Position numbers and translations under genes: made by a program | Origin: Rudaeicoccus suwonensis | Lineage (GTDB): Bacteria > Actinomycetota > Actinomycetes > Actinomycetales > Dermatophilaceae | Assembly (NCBI RefSeq): GCF_007829035.1 | Contig: NZ_VIVQ01000001.1 | Span: forward strand, 558,001-622,000 | Length of the DNA stretch: 64,000 bases | Direction of reading: 5' to 3' | Shown here: one piece after another, positions 16,502 to 27,490 of the stretch | How the letters are laid out: each line of letters opens with the position of its first letter | How positions within the stretch are numbered: the stretch's first letter is position 1 | Notes under the pieces: model-generated | Databases searched by the model: none | What the model was told of the DNA's origin: nothing | The model's input: only the letters and a program-made list of their open reading frames with translations

Positions 16502-17221
16502 ATGCCGAAATCCATTGCTGTCGTTGGTGCCGGGCCTGGGCTCGGGCTTGCTGTTGCCCGCCGCCACGCCCGTGAGGGCTACACCGTCATACTCATCGCT
16601 CGTCGTCAGGACCAACTCGAGACATTGCGGGCGGAGCTGGCGGACGAGGGAGCGAAGGTGCACATCATCGCTGCAGATCTATCCGAAGAAGGCGCCGGTG
16701 TTCAGCTGGCGGAACAGATCCGCGGTGCCATGGGCACTCCCGACATCGTGTACTACGCGCCCGGGGTCCGCGGATACATTCCCGTCGCCGATCTCACCTC
16801 GGCGGACCTGCGTGAAGTCATCGGGGTCGCTCTCTATGCGTTGGTCGATCTCGTCCACGAGTTCTTACCCGACATGATCAGCCGTGGGCACGGTGCCATC
16901 CTGGCCGCTACCGCGCCGAGTGCTGTGATCGGTATGCCGCAGCTGTCGGCCACCGCGGTCCTGGGCGCCCAACGCAACTACTTGCAGGCACTCCAGGCCG
17001 CAGTGACCGACGAACACGTGTATGTCGGACGGCTGTACATCGGTGCCACCATTTCGAACAGCGCATTTCACACACAGCAGGAAACGGCACGTGCGGCAGG
17101 TCAACCAGTCATCGACCTGCCGGTGGTCGACTCCGCCGAACTGGCGGACCTGCTCTGGAACATGCACACCAACCAGCACACCCACGAAGTCACCTACCCG
17201 GCGGATCTGTTCGACCGCTGA
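16502..17221 (+). CDS. Short-chain dehydrogenase/reductase-like protein
   Basis: This 239-residue protein has an N-terminal Rossmann fold (SIAVVGAGPGLGLAVARRHA), with GAGPGLG standing in for the usual TGxxxGxG, and AADLSEEG and YYAPGV at the positions of the SDR D-L and N-A-G motifs. The canonical Y-x3-K active site is not visible: the expected place reads MPQLSATAVLGAQRNYLQAL. It may therefore be an atypical SDR, perhaps a reductase with altered catalysis or only a binding protein. It is divergent from the TetR gene. Confidence 0.75.
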   Translation: MPKSIAVVGAGPGLGLAVARRHAREGYTVILIARRQDQLETLRAELADEGAKVHIIAADLSEEGAGVQLAEQIRGAMGTPDIVYYAPGVRGYIPVADLTSADLREVIGVALYALVDLVHEFLPDMISRGHGAILAATAPSAVIGMPQLSATAVLGAQRNYLQALQAAVTDEHVYVGRLYIGATISNSAFHTQQETARAAGQPVIDLPVVDSAELADLLWNMHTNQHTHEVTYPADLFDR

Positions 17222-17325
17222 CGGCTGCTCGGATGTCGATGATCGCGGATGGCCGACGCGTCGCGATCTCCGGCGCGGCGCGACCGCTGACGCCGTGACG
17301 GGCTGCGGCATACAGCCCGGGGTGA

Positions 17326-17973
17326 TCAGTTCGCCAGGTTGAGGTGAGCGCGGTGGTGGTCGGCCTTCTCGATGAGGTCGACGAAGCCGATGGCGTAGTC
17401 GGCGCCCGAGATGGAGCCGCCGTCCGACGGCTCGACCGCGACATCGGTGCCGACGCGGTAGTGGCCGGTGCGCTCGCCGGGTGCGAAGGATCCGAAGGTG
17501 CCGGCTGGGCTGATGAAGACCCAGTCCAGTGAGTCCGGCGTCGCCGGAAGATCGTCGGTGATCACGGCGGCGACGGTCTGGAGTTCGTGGTGCAGCTCGG
17601 CGGGGGCGTGGCTGAGGTCGGTGACGAACCGCGGTGCTCCTGCTGCCGGGCGCAGTGAGGAGTAGCCGCCGACCACGAACAGCCGCGCGCCTTCGGCATC
17701 TGCCAGCCGGGCGATCGAGCGGTAGACGTCGCGGAATCTCTCGGCGAGCGCGCCACGCGGGGCGAGGGCCGCGACCACGACCTCCGCGCCGTGCACAGCG
17801 TTGGCGAGGGTCGACTCGTCGGTCACATCGCCCTCGAGATAGATGACGCCCTCGACGGGTGCGGCCGGCGCCGTGCGGCTGAGCGAGGTGACCTTGTGGC
17901 CGCGGGATGCAGCTTCGGCGACGATCGCCGAGCCGGCGTATCCGGTGCCGCCGATGACGGAGATGGAGGACAT
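17326..17973 (-). CDS. NAD(P)H-binding protein (atypical SDR, NmrA/azoreductase-like)
   Basis: Starting from the ATG at 17973 after GTGGTGCC-rich leader, the 215-residue protein begins SSISVIGGTGYAGSAIVAEA, a GxxGxxG NAD(P)-binding motif, followed by GHKVTSLSRTAP and VIYLEGDVTDESTLANAVHG typical of the NAD(P)-binding_10 family. Later segments (FVVGGYSSLRPA, LDWVFISPAGTF) fit the group. An in-frame upstream ATG at 18015 is less likely. It is divergent from the HxlR regulator at 18061, a pairing often seen for reductases induced by quinones or other electrophiles. Confidence 0.82.
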   Translation of the reverse strand: MSSISVIGGTGYAGSAIVAEAASRGHKVTSLSRTAPAAPVEGVIYLEGDVTDESTLANAVHGAEVVVAALAPRGALAERFRDVYRSIARLADAEGARLFVVGGYSSLRPAAGAPRFVTDLSHAPAELHHELQTVAAVITDDLPATPDSLDWVFISPAGTFGSFAPGERTGHYRVGTDVAVEPSDGGSISGADYAIGFVDLIEKADHHRAHLNLAN

Positions 17974-18020
17974 GTGGTGCCTTTCGTTGTCAGATCTTCC
18001 CTGTTGGGGTGTCACCGACT

Positions 18021-18033
18021 ACTCTAAGAGAGT
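18021..18033. promoter_or_regulatory. Candidate HxlR operator
   Basis: ACTCTAAGAGAGT is a perfect inverted repeat (ACTCT/AGAGT around AAG) in the 87-bp gap between the divergent reductase and HxlR genes. Confidence 0.45.
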
Positions 18034-18060
18034 TAGTTACCAACGGGAAGTAGGCACTTT

Positions 18061-18444
18061 GTGGTAACCACATCAACGGCTACCGCCCTCATCGGCGATC
18101 CGTATGTCGCAGACTGTCCGACCCGGCGCATCCTCGACCGGATCGGCGATCGGTGGACGGTGCTGATCATCGGTGTGCTCGGTGGCGGCGATGCGCGCTT
18201 CTCGCAGTTGCTGCGGCGGATCGAGGGCATCTCGCAGAAGATGCTCACCCAGACGTTGCGGGGTCTGGAGCGAGACGGCCTGATCACGCGAACCGTCTAT
18301 CCGGAGGTGCCGGTGCGGGTGGTCTACTCGCTGACGACGGCCGGCCGGACGCTGCTCGGCCCGTTGCAGGCGTTGCAGGAGTGGTCGATCGAGCACCTCG
18401 GCGATGTCGTTGCCTCGCAGAGCGCGTACGACAAGAACGACTGA
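18061..18444 (+). CDS. HxlR-family transcriptional regulator
   Basis: The 127-residue winged-helix protein begins at a GTG and shows the HxlR signature CPTRRILDRIGDRWTVLIIGVL (Cys near the N-terminus), FSQLLRRIEGISQKMLTQTLRGLERDGLITR and VVYSLTTAGRTLL. The N-terminal cysteine is a possible redox or electrophile sensor. It is divergent from the NAD(P)H-binding protein and probably represses it. Confidence 0.88.
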   Translation: MVTTSTATALIGDPYVADCPTRRILDRIGDRWTVLIIGVLGGGDARFSQLLRRIEGISQKMLTQTLRGLERDGLITRTVYPEVPVRVVYSLTTAGRTLLGPLQALQEWSIEHLGDVVASQSAYDKND

Positions 18445-18563
18445 ACGCCGGCGTCATCCACAACGGGTGCGCGAACACGTCCTCATCCACACAGCGCCAT
18501 CCGCCGGAGCGGCCGCCGGCCAGCCGCATCGCAGAATGGGCGCAACGAAAGCGAGGTGCGAGA

Positions 18564-19859
18564 GTGCGCATCACCACTGACAGTCCGGCCGCTGGTTTCG
18601 GCGATACCGAGCAGATCCAGCAGCAGATCTGGCACGCCGTGGCATGTCTGAACAGGCGCGCATTGCGCCAATTCGACGACCAGGTGGGTCACTTGGTCGT
18701 CCTGGCCGACTCGGCGACCGGGTGCCGATCCTTCGGTATGTCGGCGCGCGATCTGCTGCGGGGCGCCCTCGCTGCGGCCTGGCGTGGTGGGTGGCAGCCG
18801 GCGGACCTGCACCGTTACGCGCTGCGCAAGCTCGAGGCGAGTGACCTGCCGGTGCTCGCTGACGCGATCGCCGACGAGTTGAGCACGTATGCCGCGGCCA
18901 CCATCGACGAGCACTGGCACGGTCAGTTGCGCGAGCTCGATGCTGAAACCTGGTGGTCACCCGATGTGTCGTTCATCGAGGCGCGGCGGCGCAATGGCCT
19001 CGGATCGTGGGCCCTGACCACGACCACGATCAAGGTGCTGCACTTCCTGACGGCACTGCCACAACTGGAGGTCCTCGGCCCACTGCCGGGCCAGGCGACA
19101 CCGCGCGACACTTCCGACGACGCTGCATCGACACAGGTGCGCGAGGTCGACGAGCGCATCCTCAGCAGGGTGCGTGCGCTGCTGGCAAAAGCCGAATCCA
19201 CCACCTTCGAGGCGGAGGCCGAGACCTTCACCGCCGGTGCGCAGGCACTGATGGCACGCCACAGCATCGACGCGGCTCTGCTGGCCGCCGATCAGAAGGC
19301 CCCGACCGCGCCGGGCGCCCGACGGATCGGCGTCGAGAACCCGTACGAGTCGGCAAAGGCCTTGCTGCTGAGCGAGATTGCCGATGCCAACCGGTGCCGT
19401 GCCGTGTGGTTCAAGCAGGTCGGCTTCTGCACCGTCGTCGGCCACCGCGCGGATGTTGATGCGGTCGAGACGTTGTTCACCTCACTGTTGGTGCAGGCGA
19501 CCCATGCGATGACCAGGGAGGGTTCCCGCTCCGACGGGCAGGGCCGCTCGCGCACCAAGTCGTTCCGTGCGTCCTTCCTGCAGGGGTTCGCAGTTCGCAT
19601 CGGCGAACGCCTCACAGACGTCACCCGCGCCGAAGCCGATGCCGTCGCCGGCGACGAGAGCCGGTCAGGCGGGCGTGACCTGGTGCCGTTGCTCGCGCAA
19701 CGGGCTGCCGAGGTCGATGCCGCCTTCCAGGCGATGTTTCCTGCGCTGGTCCACCGCAGAGTGCGCGCCGGGCAGGATGCCGAGGGCTGGCACTCCGGCG
19801 CGGGCGCCGCGGACCGAGCGCGGCTCGGTGGGACGGGTATCGAGGGCCGCGCCGGATAG
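18564..19859 (+). CDS. DUF2786-domain protein
   Basis: The likely start is the GTG at 18564 after GCGAGG, giving 431 residues beginning RITTDSPAAGFGDTEQIQQQ. The frame is open further upstream but overlaps the HxlR gene. A central DUF2786 motif is clear: ILSRVRALLAKAESTTFEAEAETFTAGAQALMARHSID. The rest (WFKQVGFCTVVGHRADVDAVETLFTSLL, KSFRASFLQGFAVRIGERL) matches the long actinobacterial members. Function is unknown. It stands alone and has no membrane segments. Confidence 0.8.
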   Translation: MRITTDSPAAGFGDTEQIQQQIWHAVACLNRRALRQFDDQVGHLVVLADSATGCRSFGMSARDLLRGALAAAWRGGWQPADLHRYALRKLEASDLPVLADAIADELSTYAAATIDEHWHGQLRELDAETWWSPDVSFIEARRRNGLGSWALTTTTIKVLHFLTALPQLEVLGPLPGQATPRDTSDDAASTQVREVDERILSRVRALLAKAESTTFEAEAETFTAGAQALMARHSIDAALLAADQKAPTAPGARRIGVENPYESAKALLLSEIADANRCRAVWFKQVGFCTVVGHRADVDAVETLFTSLLVQATHAMTREGSRSDGQGRSRTKSFRASFLQGFAVRIGERLTDVTRAEADAVAGDESRSGGRDLVPLLAQRAAEVDAAFQAMFPALVHRRVRAGQDAEGWHSGAGAADRARLGGTGIEGRAG

Positions 19860-19946
19860 GCCGGCAGTCGCACGGTTCGTGCCTGGCGGACTTCGCGCCC
19901 AGCGGACTTCGTCTCGGGCGGACTTCGTGTCGGGCGGCGCTGACGG

Positions 19947-20732
19947 CTAGGGCTGTCGTTGCCTGCGGGCCGGCACCACGACCGGTCGGTCGTCGATGCC
20001 GAGCGTCACGTCCACGCTCGCGTCATACACCTGCTGGACCCGTTCGCGCGTGACGACCTCGCGCGGCGTGCCCTCCGCCTCGACGCGGCCGTGATGCAGC
20101 AGGGTCAGCCGATCGCAGAACTGACCTGCGAGCGTCAGATCGTGCATCGTGCACAACACCGTCAGGTCCTGCGAGGCGCGCAGCTCGTCGACCAGTTCGA
20201 GCACGTGCTGCTGGTGACCGATGTCGAGCGCCGACGTCGGTTCGTCCAGCAGCAGCACCTTCGGCTGCTGCGCCAACGCGCGGGCGATGGTCGCCCGCTG
20301 GCGTTCCCCACCGGACAACGATTGCAGCTGCCGATCACGAAAACCCTGCAGGTGCAACAGTTCCAGGCTTTCGGCGGTCACCGCGCGGTCGGCCCGGCCC
20401 GGATTCGCCAGATAGCTCACGTATGGCGTGCGTCCCAGCAGCACGTAGTCGTGCACGCTCATGCCCTCCGGCAGCACCGGCGACTGCGGCACGAAGGCCA
20501 CCAGCCTGGCCCGGTCACGCGTGCCGAGCGTGCGCAGATCCACGCCACCTGCGCTGACGTCTCCGGCATACGACTGCAGACCGGCCAGGCAACGCAACAG
20601 CGTCGACTTGCCCGCGCCGTTCGGACCGATGATGCCCAGCCACTCGCCGCCGGCCGCAGCGGTGGTGACGTCTCGCAGCACTGGCGTCGTCTCGAAGGCG
20701 ACACTGACATCGCGGATGCGCACGTCGGTCAT
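19947..20732 (-). CDS. btuD: Cobalamin ABC transporter ATP-binding protein
   Basis: This 261-residue ABC ATPase starts at the ATG at 20732, which overlaps the stop of the permease gene (ATGA). It has Walker A IIGPNGAGKSTLLRCLAG, Q-loop VAFVPQSPVLPEGM, signature LQSLSGGERQRATIARAL, and Walker B KVLLLDEPTSALDIGHQQ. It belongs to the FecE/BtuD/HmuV type that powers import of cobalamin, haem or siderophores. The cobalamin riboswitch at the head of the operon makes vitamin B12 or a related corrinoid the likely substrate. Confidence 0.85.
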   Translation of the reverse strand: MTDVRIRDVSVAFETTPVLRDVTTAAAGGEWLGIIGPNGAGKSTLLRCLAGLQSYAGDVSAGGVDLRTLGTRDRARLVAFVPQSPVLPEGMSVHDYVLLGRTPYVSYLANPGRADRAVTAESLELLHLQGFRDRQLQSLSGGERQRATIARALAQQPKVLLLDEPTSALDIGHQQHVLELVDELRASQDLTVLCTMHDLTLAGQFCDRLTLLHHGRVEAEGTPREVVTRERVQQVYDASVDVTLGIDDRPVVVPARRQRQP

Positions 20733-21751
20733 GACCGGCCAGCCCGGGTCGATCGCAGCACCCACAGGAAGATCGGTGCCCCGATCACCGAGGTCACGAC
20801 TCCGATGGGCAGTTCGGCCGGCGACAGGATCGTGCGTGACACCGTGTCGGCCAGCACCAAGAAGCCCGCGCCGATGATGAACGACAACGGCAACACCACT
20901 CGATAGGACTCACCGCCGAGGCGCCGCACGATGTGCGGTGCGACGATCCCGACGAAGCCGATCAGGCCGCTCACCGCGACCGCGCTCGCCGCGGCGAGCG
21001 CACAGGCCGCGATCACCGCCATCCGGACACGACCCGGGTGCACCCCCAGCGACGCGGCCTCGTCGTCGCCGACCGACAGCACGTCGAGTTGCCGTCCGTG
21101 CAACAGGATCAGCACGGTGCTGATTGCGGCATACGGCAGAATCTGCCACATCTGCTGCCAGGACGCGGCCGACAGCGAGCCGAGCAGCCAGGTGTACACC
21201 TGCTGGATATCCTGCGAAGACCGTTGCAGCACAAGGGTTTGCACAGCGGTGAGGAACAGTGAGACGGCCAGTCCCGCCAGCAGCAGCGACGCCGCACCAG
21301 GACCACTGGCCCGGCCGGCGACTGCCGCCAGCGCGACACCGGTCAGCGATCCGACGAATGCCGCCAGCGGAACCGCGATGCCACCCGGCCCTCCGGCATA
21401 CACCACTGCAAGGGTCGCACCCAGGCCCGCGCCGGCCGATGCGCCGAGCAGTCCGGAGTCGACGAGCGGATTGCGGAAGACGCCCTGGTAGCCGGCGCCG
21501 GCGATCGCGAGCAGGCCGCCGACGAGCGCGCCGAGCGCGATCCGCGGCAACCGGATCTGCACGAGCACGTCCTGGTCCAGCGAGCTCAGCCCCGAGTGCA
21601 GGTCGACGCCGGGCAGCCGGTCGAGCAGCGCGACCGTGGTGTCCCACGGGTTGAGGTCCGCGGCGCCGACGACCGAACTGACCAGGACGGCCACCACCAG
21701 AAAACCGATGGAGACCGGCCACAGCCAGTGCGGTCGCCGGCGAGCGGTCAC
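20729..21751 (-). CDS. btuC: Cobalamin ABC transporter permease (FecCD family)
   Basis: From a GTG at 21751 the protein has 340 residues and about ten membrane helices, starting PHWLWPVSIGFLVVAVLVSSVVGAADLNPW. Family motifs are IRLPRIALGALVGGLLAIAGAGYQGVFRNPLVDSGLLGASAGAG and GLIGFVGIVAPHIVRRLGGES, the loop that touches the ATPase. The start overlaps the stop of the binding-protein gene (GTGA) and the stop overlaps the ATPase start, so the three genes are tightly coupled. A longer frame up to 21895 lies inside btuF and is not used. Confidence 0.88.
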   Translation of the reverse strand: MTARRRPHWLWPVSIGFLVVAVLVSSVVGAADLNPWDTTVALLDRLPGVDLHSGLSSLDQDVLVQIRLPRIALGALVGGLLAIAGAGYQGVFRNPLVDSGLLGASAGAGLGATLAVVYAGGPGGIAVPLAAFVGSLTGVALAAVAGRASGPGAASLLLAGLAVSLFLTAVQTLVLQRSSQDIQQVYTWLLGSLSAASWQQMWQILPYAAISTVLILLHGRQLDVLSVGDDEAASLGVHPGRVRMAVIAACALAAASAVAVSGLIGFVGIVAPHIVRRLGGESYRVVLPLSFIIGAGFLVLADTVSRTILSPAELPIGVVTSVIGAPIFLWVLRSTRAGRS

Positions 21752-22749
21752 GCGGCGGGGGAGTGCGCCGAGGCGGCCTCGACCGCTGCGGCAATCGCGG
21801 CGACGAACTGCGGCAGACGCGGACCCCAGCGGGAGGAGATGTCGCCGCTGATCGGGATCAGCTCGCCGTTCTTGACGGCGGGGATCGCCGACCAACCCGG
21901 ACGCTTGGCCGCGATGGCGGGAGTCTGACCGCCGTCGGCGGCATCGGCGTCGGACAGGAAGATGATGTCGGGCTTGGCGGTGACGATGAATTCCGGTGTC
22001 ACCTGGGGGTATCCGCCGTCGGCGGCCTTGCTGGCGGGGTCGGCGATGTTCTTCAGACCGAACAGTCCGACGACCTGACCGATGAAGGTGCTCGACGTGG
22101 CGCTGTAGTACGGGTTGGCGCTGACCTCCCAGAAGTAGGTCAGGTCGGAGTGGCTGCTGCCGGCCTTGGCGACGGATGCCGCGATCTGTGACTTCATCCC
22201 TGACACGACCGTCGCGGCCTTGGTGCTGGTGCCAGTGGCCTGACCGATCTGGTCGATCTGGTCGTAGGCGTCCTGCAGGCTGGTCGCGGTCGGTTCGATC
22301 ATGACCGGTATGCCGAGCTTGGCGAGGTTCGCGACGAGGCCGCCGGCATTCATGGAAGCCACCACAAGATCGGGACGGTATTTCGCAATCGCCTCGATGT
22401 TGGGGGTGAGTCCGCTGAGTGAGGTGTGCGGCGCATCGGCGGGGTAGTCCGATGCGGAGTCGACGGCCACGACGTGCGGGCCGGCGCCGATGGCGAAGAG
22501 ATCCTCGGTCGCGGTCGGCGAGAGCGAGACGATGCGCGTCGGCTGTGACTTCAGCGTCACCGAACCGCCGTCGGCCTTGACCGTGACCGGGAAGCCGCCG
22601 CTTGCGCCGGCCGATGCCGAACTGCTAGAGCTGTCAGCGCTTTTCGCTGCACTGCTGCCGCTACTGCCGCAGGCGGCCATCGTGGCGAGAGCGAGTACGG
22701 CTGCGGCAGCGGTCGCCATACGCCGCGTTATGCCGGGTCGGGAGGTCAT
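21748..22749 (-). CDS. btuF: Cobalamin ABC transporter substrate-binding lipoprotein
   Basis: The 333-residue protein starts at the ATG at 22749. It has a lipoprotein signal ending LATMAACGSSGSS (lipobox LATMAAC, lipidated Cys), a Ser-rich linker and a periplasmic-binding-protein fold of the BtuF/FhuD type (RIVSLSPTATEDLFAIGAG, LVVASMNAGGLVANLAKLGIPVM, PDIIFLSDADAADGG). It would capture the corrinoid outside the membrane for the permease encoded next. Expression is set by the riboswitch just upstream. Confidence 0.88.
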   Translation of the reverse strand: MTSRPGITRRMATAAAAVLALATMAACGSSGSSAAKSADSSSSSASAGASGGFPVTVKADGGSVTLKSQPTRIVSLSPTATEDLFAIGAGPHVVAVDSASDYPADAPHTSLSGLTPNIEAIAKYRPDLVVASMNAGGLVANLAKLGIPVMIEPTATSLQDAYDQIDQIGQATGTSTKAATVVSGMKSQIAASVAKAGSSHSDLTYFWEVSANPYYSATSSTFIGQVVGLFGLKNIADPASKAADGGYPQVTPEFIVTAKPDIIFLSDADAADGGQTPAIAAKRPGWSAIPAVKNGELIPISGDISSRWGPRLPQFVAAIAAAVEAASAHSPAA

Positions 22750-22829
22750 CGGTGGGTCCGTCCTTCTGCACTGGAGAAGGAGGCACGAGTCGCCGCGCAC
22801 CGCTCTTCTCGCGAGAGTCGATGTCGTCA

Positions 22830-22960
22830 CGTGACGGGAGGCGACCTGGCTTCACTCCGGGGAGTGTCACAGTTGCGGGACAGCGCCGGAATCACACCGG
22901 CTTCGCGTGCCCATCACGCGGCCGATCAGCACGTATGACGGTGCTGGTCGAACCCGTGGA
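22830..22960 (-). promoter_or_regulatory. Cobalamin riboswitch
   Basis: On the minus strand, upstream of btuF, the sequence contains GAAGCCGGTGTGATTCCGGC followed by GCTGTCCCGCAACTGTGAC and, about 20 bases later, GAAGCCAGGTCGCCT. These match the conserved CGGTGnnAnTCCGGCnCTGnCCCGCAACTGT core (22866-22901) and the AGnCAGGnnnCCT B12-box region (about 22838-22852) of adenosylcobalamin-type riboswitches. It should lower btuFCD expression when cobalamin is plentiful. The outer limits are approximate. Confidence 0.92.
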
Positions 22961-23009
22961 CGCTACCACCTGAGCCTGCGCCAGCCTGTTGTCGGCGCTG
23001 CACAGGGCT

Positions 23010-23046
23010 CCATATACGACCATATATAGACAGCGCCCGTATATGG
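23010..23046 (-). promoter_or_regulatory. AT-rich inverted repeat, probable btu promoter region
   Basis: CCATATACG (23010-23018) and CGTATATGG (23038-23046) form a perfect 9-bp inverted repeat in an AT island. On the minus strand TATATATG lies at a place that could serve as a -10 box about 60 bases upstream of the riboswitch core. It also lies just past the end of the relE-like gene and could act as its terminator; no T-run supports that. Confidence 0.4.
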
Positions 23047-23110
23047 CCGTATCTGGTCCGGACGACTTCGCCGGTGATCTCCACCCGATGCGATGCATGT
23101 CGAGCCCCTG

Positions 23111-23371
23111 TTATCGACAGACCTCGCGACGGTGCCCGGCCTCGACTACAAGCACCTCGAGTGCGTTGTCGTGAATCTCGTAGATGACGCGATAGGCGCT
23201 GATCCGAATTCGCCACGCGTTCTCTGCACCGGACAGCTTCCGGACACCGTCCGGTCGCGGGTCAGCCGCCAAGCCGGCGATACCTGCCAGGATGCGTCGA
23301 CGGATCGGTGGATCCAATCGGCGGACCATGCGCGCCGCGGCGGTCGTGAAGTCAACGGCATAACCGCTCAC
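23111..23371 (-). CDS. RelE/ParE-family toxin
   Basis: The 86-residue protein is a typical RelE-fold toxin: YAVDFTTAAARMVRRLDPPIRRRILAGI, followed by VRKLSGAENAWRIRISAYRVIYEI and a short C-terminal strand LVVEAGHRREV. The R in WRIRISAYRVIYEI and the terminal H/R residues are those used for mRNA cleavage on the ribosome. Its ATG overlaps the antitoxin stop (ATGA), the standard antitoxin-first order. Confidence 0.88.
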   Translation of the reverse strand: MSGYAVDFTTAAARMVRRLDPPIRRRILAGIAGLAADPRPDGVRKLSGAENAWRIRISAYRVIYEIHDNALEVLVVEAGHRREVCR

Positions 23372-23631
23372 GAGTCCGTGTCCGCCAGCAGGTCGTCCAG
23401 GCTGATCCGGGTGCCGTCGTCGGCCGCCTTTGCCGCCCGGTAGGCAGCCAGGTCAGCCTCATCCTCCAACTGCTCCAGCCGAATAGCGTCCTCGACCGAG
23501 ACCAGCACCGCAGTGACCTTGCCACGGCGGGTGATGCCGACCCGCTCGTGTCCGTACGCCGCACGGTTGATCGTGTCGCTCAACGTGGTCCGCAAGTCCG
23601 CTACAGAAACCTGACTCGTGAACTCACTCAT
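23368..23631 (-). CDS. Phd/YefM-type antitoxin
   Basis: This 87-residue protein (ATG at 23631; an ATG two codons upstream is also possible) begins MSEFTSQVSVADLRTTLSDT and has ERVGITRRGKVTAVLVSVED, the Phd/YefM DNA-binding fold. An acidic C-terminal tail (YRAAKAADDGTRISLDDLLADTDS) should wrap around the toxin. It is translationally coupled to the RelE-type gene. Upstream repeats TGTACATCTTGTACGT (near 23665-23680) are candidates for the autoregulatory operator. Confidence 0.88.
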   Translation of the reverse strand: MSEFTSQVSVADLRTTLSDTINRAAYGHERVGITRRGKVTAVLVSVEDAIRLEQLEDEADLAAYRAAKAADDGTRISLDDLLADTDS

Positions 23632-23814
23632 GCACATCAGATTATCCCGAGATGCGCCAGATGTACATCTTGTACGTTACGCGTGATTCGTCGATAACCG
23701 ACCTGAAGCCTCGTCCTCCGCTGCGAGTTGGGTGAGACGAAACACGCCAGCGGGGCCACCAGAACGAGCCTGCTCAGCTGTCTCGACAATCCCTTCGGGC
23801 CATTAGCCGGGTGA

Positions 23815-24003
23815 CTATTCGCGCAAGCGGCCTGCATCGAGAGGGGTTTGCGCCGTCCGCGGCCAGTGCGTCGAGGTACGCGAGATCGACCAGTCGCACT
23901 GGTGCGCGATCTGCTCCAGACTCAACCCGCTCAGGCTGGCGTTGCGTGCCAACTCGGCCGCGGTCTGCGCGCGCTGCGCCGGCGTCGACCACATGCCGAC
24001 CAT
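23815..24003 (-). CDS. Short DUF2316-like protein, probably truncated
   Basis: The frame from the ATG at 24003 gives 62 residues: WSTPAQRAQTAAELARNASL then SGLSLEQIAHQCDWSISR, which resembles the N-terminal half of DUF2316 proteins (TAxELxxNLxxxGLTxExIAxDL). The ending RTSTHWPRTAQTPLDAGRLRE is unlike the family, while the neighbouring frame reads LVDLAYLDALAADGANPS, which resembles the family's C-terminal W-x-x-R-D-Y-L region. A frameshift or small deletion near 23880 is therefore likely and the gene may be inactive. Confidence 0.4.
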   Translation of the reverse strand: MVGMWSTPAQRAQTAAELARNASLSGLSLEQIAHQCDWSISRTSTHWPRTAQTPLDAGRLRE

Positions 24004-24073
24004 CGTGCCAGTTGGCCCCGTCCGTCTTCTGGCGTGAATGCCTGCCAGCGCAACAGTTCGGTAGAATTCGGGT

Positions 24074-24439
24074 ATGGCGAAACGGCGTGCTCCCGGCGGT
24101 CTCGAGACCGAGATTCTGCGCCGGTTGTGGGATGCCGACCAGCCGTTGACCAGCCGCGCGCTGCGCGAACAGTTCCCCGACGATGTACGCCCGGCGCTGA
24201 CCACGTTGCTGACCGTGCTCAGCCGCTTGGAGGCCAAGGGTCTGGTCGAGCGATCCGAGGCCACCGCTGTTGCGACCTTCATGGCCACACGACCTGAGTC
24301 CGAGCAGGTCGCCGACGCAATGAACTCCATGCTGCAACGAGTTGCCGATCGCGAGGCGGTGCTGTCGCAGTTCGCCGGATCCCTCGACGAGCACGACACC
24401 GCGGCCCTGCGGCGCGCGCTGGGTGGCCTCGCCGGATGA
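24074..24439 (+). CDS. BlaI/MecI-family repressor
   Basis: This 121-residue winged-helix protein (GGLETEILRRLWDADQPLTSRALREQF, LTTLLTVLSRLEAKGLVERSE) matches the BlaI/CopY group. The C-terminal dimerisation part has no CxC metal motif, so it is not an obvious direct copper sensor. Its stop overlaps the start of the M56 peptidase gene (ATGA), the BlaI-BlaR1-like pairing. It lies tail to tail with the copper operon at 25235-31089, which it may control through the palindrome at 31097. Confidence 0.85.
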   Translation: MAKRRAPGGLETEILRRLWDADQPLTSRALREQFPDDVRPALTTLLTVLSRLEAKGLVERSEATAVATFMATRPESEQVADAMNSMLQRVADREAVLSQFAGSLDEHDTAALRRALGGLAG

Positions 24440-25234
24440 CCTTCGTGCTGGTCGCGCTCGTCCTGGCGATCGCACTCACGGCGTCCGCGCCACTGCTGCG
24501 CCGGCCGGAGCGCTGGTCGATCCGCCACCCTGCCGCTGCGCTCGCGACCTGGGTGGTGATCTTCTGCGGCGGCTGCCTCGCCTTCGTCGTCGCAACAGTC
24601 GCCGTTGTTGCCGCCGCGATCCGCGGTAACCGACACACCGGCCAGGCGTGGCTGGCGCCGACCGCGGTCGTGATCCTCGCCTGGGTCACCCTGATCGTCG
24701 TCGGCGCGGTCATCGCGCTGCTGACCTCACGCTGGGAGGTGCGAGCCCGTTCGACGTCGGCCACCCGCTCGGAGTTGTTGCTGCTGACCGCCTGCCGCAC
24801 CTATCGCACGCAGGTCGTCGCCGGGGTCGAGGTGCGGTATGTCGACACCGACCGTGTGCTTGCCATGTCCACCCGCGTGGGCGGCCCGCAGATCGTGGTT
24901 TCCCGCGCACTGGTGGAGTCGCTCGACCCGGCCCAGCTGCGCGCCGTGATCGAGCACGAGCGGGCGCATCTGCGCTGGCGGCACGACCTGATCGCCTCGA
25001 CCGCCTGCCTGGCCTACGACACGATGCCGTGGCTGCCGGCCGGTCGGAGCTTCCGGCGGTCGGTGCACCTGCTGGTCGAACTCGCCGCCGACGATGTGGC
25101 GGCCCGGGTTTGTGGCCCCACCGCGTGCGTCGGTGCTCTCGATGCGATGCACCGGTTGGGCGTCGCCGAGGGCGCCGACCTGCGAGCGCAGCGGCTGCTC
25201 GCCATCAACGCCGATACCCCGGCAGCCGGCCGCC

Positions 25235-27476
<2,242 letters not shown>

Positions 27477-27490
<14 letters not shown>

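Noticed and set aside
23010-23046. Rho-independent terminator of the RelE-type gene
   Set aside because: The dyad is AT-rich, has a 19-base loop and no T-run, and lies better as a promoter element for the btu operon.
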